This document shows, piece after piece, positions 43,957 to 46,014 of a stretch of DNA of 46,014 nucleotides. Positions within the stretch are counted from its first letter, which is position 1. Each line of letters opens with the position of its first letter. The DNA is from a bacterium (GTDB lineage: Bacteria > Chloroflexota > Dormibacteria > UBA8260 > Bog-877). Where the stretch lies: NCBI GenBank assembly GCA_021817185.1, contig JAKAVU010000001.1, positions 1 to 46,014 on the forward strand. The letters are read 5' to 3'. The position numbers were made by a program, and so were the translations under genes. The notes under the pieces are model-generated. The model ran no database searches. It had not been told where the DNA came from and saw only the letters and a program-made list of their open reading frames with translations.

Positions 43957-45171
43957 TCACGGCCCCTCAAGGCCCTCGATCCTCAGTTGCTCCCCCCCCC
44001 TCTCCTTCACCCGCTCAGCTTGCTGGAAGGTCGGGAGCACCAAGGGTGGCAGCGCAGGCTTCCGGCCCTCTTCCAAGAGCTCCCGGATGCTGACGATCTG
44101 GATCTTCGGGTAGTCCCTCTCCCAGACCCGGTACATGCCCGCCGTAGTCGCCTCAAGCCTCATCTCTCTGGTCGGTTCCTCCAGAGTGACGAAGATACCC
44201 ATGGCGGCCTTCTCTCGCTCCAAGGTGCCCTTGAGGTCCCGGACCTGCCCCGAGTTCACGTGGCCGCTCTTGACGCTCACCAGGACAGACTCCAGCTTCT
44301 TGTCCTGCCCCGTGAAGGTGATCCTCCCGTCGATGCCCCGGTCGGCTCCCTTCCGCTCCACGCCGCCGACGGGCTGGGCGTCGATGAGGCCGAGAGCCCA
44401 CCACTGGAACTGGTAGCGCCCGTCCGGTGCCTGGGCGAGCTGGCGAGCGCCCTCCACCTCTGTTGGCTGGCCGATGACCTCCACGTCGGCCAGCCCGAAG
44501 GTGTCCTTGAGGCGGGCCCGCATGACCGCGATGGACAGATAGGTCACGTCGATGCCGATCCACTTCCGGTCGAGCTTCTGGGCGGCCACCAGGGCCGTGC
44601 CGCAGCCGCAGAAGGGATCGAGGACCACATCGCCGGGACTCGATGAGGCCGAGACTATGCGTTCAAGGAGGGCAGTGGGCTTCTGTGTTGGGTATCCCAA
44701 ACGCTCCTTCGCCATCATGTTTATCGGGTCGATGTCCGTCCACAGATCCTGGGCCGGGACTCCAGCGATGTCGTCACGATAGACCTTGATGTATGGCCAA
44801 GCACCAGGCGCGGTCGGCCAGTGAATCAGGCCCTCGGCGTCTAGACGATCCAACTCATCCGGAACCTTCGCCCAGTGCCGGCCTTTCGGAGTGGGATCGA
44901 TGCCCCGCCACGACTCTCCGGTCACGCCATGCCTTACACCAGCACCCGTCGGATTCTCATGCTTGTACAGGCGACCAGCCTCGTCCGCATGACGATAGTG
45001 CTTTCTCAGGTACTCGGCACCCTGAGCCTGGAAGACCTTGTTCCACGTAGCGCGTACAGCCTTGGCGTAGAAGAGAATCACATCGTGACTGGAGCCGTAC
45101 CGATTTGCGCTGTTGTGCCCGTGGCTCCGCTTCCATATGACCTCGTTCCGGAAGCTCTCTGGGAGCTCCTG
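43957..45171 (-). pseudogene. DNA methyltransferase-endonuclease fusion, 5' end removed by an IS
   Basis: The open frame continues past the first start-like codon up to 45171 and begins ELPESFRNEVIWKRSHGHNS, an internal part of beta-class methyltransferases, then the YPTQKP and DPFCGCGTALVAAQ (SAM-binding) motifs. The upstream DPPY motif is missing: the IS256-type element starts just above 45172. After the methylase a Mrr-like endonuclease domain follows (RGIDGRITFTG ... VLVSVKSGHV, PD-(D/E)xK type). The family is a fused modification-restriction enzyme; this copy lacks its catalytic N-terminal half. Confidence 0.8.
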
Positions 45172-45174
45172 TCA

Positions 45175-46014
45175 AGGGTTGTGTAAAAGCCTCCAGGCGA
45201 GGCGGGGGGATCAGGCGGCGGTTTCCTCCAGTGACGGATTGGGGAGTCGGAGTCGGCCGTCCACAAAGTGGTGGCCGGCCAAGAGCAGGTCTAGCTGATT
45301 GGGGGCGTTGATCGCGCGCCAGTTGGTGCTGAGCCGGACGGCCAGCTTGAACACCAGGTAGAGCACGTTCTCGCGGACCCGCATGCGCTTGGCGGCGTCG
45401 GTGCGGAGCCGGACCCCGGCGAAGAGTGACTCGATGGGGTTGCTGGTTCGCAGGTGGATCCAGTGCTCCTGGGGGAAGTCGTAGAAGATGGTGAAGTCGT
45501 CCCAGTCCCGTTCCAGGCACTCCGCGGCGTCGGTCTGGCCCTGGGCTCGCAGCTGGGCGCAGTACGTGACTCGCAGCCCAGCGCAGGCTTGGCGGTCCGG
45601 CGCCTCGTACATATCGTGGATGGCCTGGCGGGCCTCGGCGTGGAGCCGCCGCGGGAGCTTGTCCAGAACATTCAGGGTGCGATGGTTCCAGCAGCGTTGG
45701 TGGCGGGTCTCGGGGTAGACCTCGTCCAGGGCCGCCCAGAGCCCGAGCCCTCCGTCGCCGACTGCCAGCAGGGGCGGCTCGGTCAGGCCGCGTTCCCGCA
45801 GTGAGCGCAACACCCCGGCCCAGGACTCCCGGCTCTCGCGATAACCCTCCTCGATGGCCAGCAGCTCTTTGCGACCATCCGCAGCCACCCCGATCACCAC
45901 CAGCAGGACCGTCTTCTCGTGCTCCAGGCCGGCCTTGAGGTAGATCCCGTCGGCGAACAGGTACACGTAGCGATCGGTGAGCGGCCGGGCTCGCCAGAGC
46001 TTGTACTCCTTGTC
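45175..46014 (-). mobile_element. IS256-family insertion sequence (right part outside window)
   Basis: The left end is near 45175-45190, where GGGTTGTGTAAAAGCC begins, a sequence like IS256-type terminal repeats. The element interrupts the methyltransferase gene, whose homologous reading stops there. Its right end and the target duplication are outside the window. Confidence 0.8.
45211..46014 (-). CDS. IS256-family transposase (5' end outside window)
   Basis: The C-terminal 267 residues of a mutator-type DDE transposase are visible. The first Asp is in YLFADGIYLK, the second in AVGDGGLGLWAAL, and the Glu in RTSNPIESLFAGVRLRT; the HQRCWNHRTLNVLDKLP segment with its C/H pair is also typical. 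The frame continues to the right edge (DKEYKLWRARPLTDRY...). It appears intact as far as seen, so the IS may still be active. Confidence 0.93.
   Translation of the reverse strand, partial: DKEYKLWRARPLTDRYVYLFADGIYLKAGLEHEKTVLLVVIGVAADGRKELLAIEEGYRESRESWAGVLRSLRERGLTEPPLLAVGDGGLGLWAALDEVYPETRHQRCWNHRTLNVLDKLPRRLHAEARQAIHDMYEAPDRQACAGLRVTYCAQLRAQGQTDAAECLERDWDDFTIFYDFPQEHWIHLRTSNPIESLFAGVRLRTDAAKRMRVRENVLYLVFKLAVRLSTNWRAINAPNQLDLLLAGHHFVDGRLRLPNPSLEETAA

Larger units (their letters stand above)
13740..46014. mobile_element. Conjugation-related integrated element or plasmid segment (right end outside window)
   Basis: From just beyond selA to the right edge the gene content changes to element functions: small HTH protein, replication initiator, DnaB, TrbL/VirB6-like channel, VirD4-like coupling protein, MobF relaxase, two RHH proteins, ParA, accessory HNH and zinc-finger proteins, cargo and an IS. 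This fits an integrative conjugative element or an integrated plasmid. The left boundary is set only by the change in gene content and the short repeats around 13.77 kb; no att core, integrase or VirB4 was found in the window. Confidence 0.65.

Overview
The window is high-GC DNA (mostly well above 60% G+C by eye) and falls into two parts: a chromosomal-looking stretch (about 1-13.6 kb) and a conjugative, plasmid-like accessory element (about 13.8 kb to the right edge). Actinobacterial-style traits include leaderless-looking promoters, CGNR zinc-finger proteins, exporters paired with 'CMxxHG' lipoproteins, DUF4913-like proteins and MobF relaxases. They suggest an Actinomycetota or related Terrabacteria lineage (Dormibacterota or Chloroflexota are possible). 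No rRNA, tRNA or CRISPR array was recognised, so the lineage stays an inference.

Chromosomal part. It opens with the 5' part of an ABC-transporter ATPase, a divergent BrkB/YihY membrane protein and a convergent HMG-CoA lyase. A three-gene, translationally coupled operon then encodes an NAD-type formate dehydrogenase. The catalytic gene contains an in-frame TGA at the active-site position, directly followed by a SECIS-like hairpin, so it is a selenoprotein. The usual FdhA chain is split: its N-terminal ferredoxin part, including the [4Fe-4S] domain that normally sits next to the molybdenum site, is the last gene of the operon, after a NuoE-NuoF fusion subunit. After a LysE exporter, a CGNR protein and a 54-residue basic protein comes selA-selB-selD, the protein machinery that makes and inserts the selenocysteine this enzyme needs. 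selC (tRNA-Sec) was not found here.

Accessory element. It begins near 13.8 kb with short repeats, a small HTH protein, a putative replication initiator carrying iteron-like repeats in its 3' end, and DnaB. A forward block (17.6-26.3 kb) with many start/stop overlaps encodes secreted and lipoproteins, a TrbL/VirB6-like channel, an HNH protein, a VirD4/TraG-like coupling protein and small accessory proteins. A reverse-strand block (26.5-36.3 kb) holds a MacAB-like three-gene exporter, a 'CMxxHG' lipoprotein, a secreted Tyr-rich protein, a broken secreted-protein gene carrying a fragment of an AAA+ gene, a small membrane protein and a MobF relaxase-helicase with four internal repeats. Divergent from the relaxase are a three-zinc-finger HNH protein and an RHH protein, separated from it by an oriT-like intergenic region. 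Then come a ParA/RHH-ParB-type partition pair with a perfect 61-bp repeat and a Lon-like AAA+ ATPase without protease domain. No VirB4 ATPase or integrase is visible, so the element is either mobilisable or continues beyond the window.

Right end. A cassette of apparently lower G+C carries a TIGR04255 protein and two unknown small proteins, then a fused DNA methyltransferase/endonuclease gene whose 5' part was removed by an IS256-family insertion sequence running off the window. Together the right side looks like a replicating, partitioning, conjugation-related element that collects exporter and possible defence cargo.
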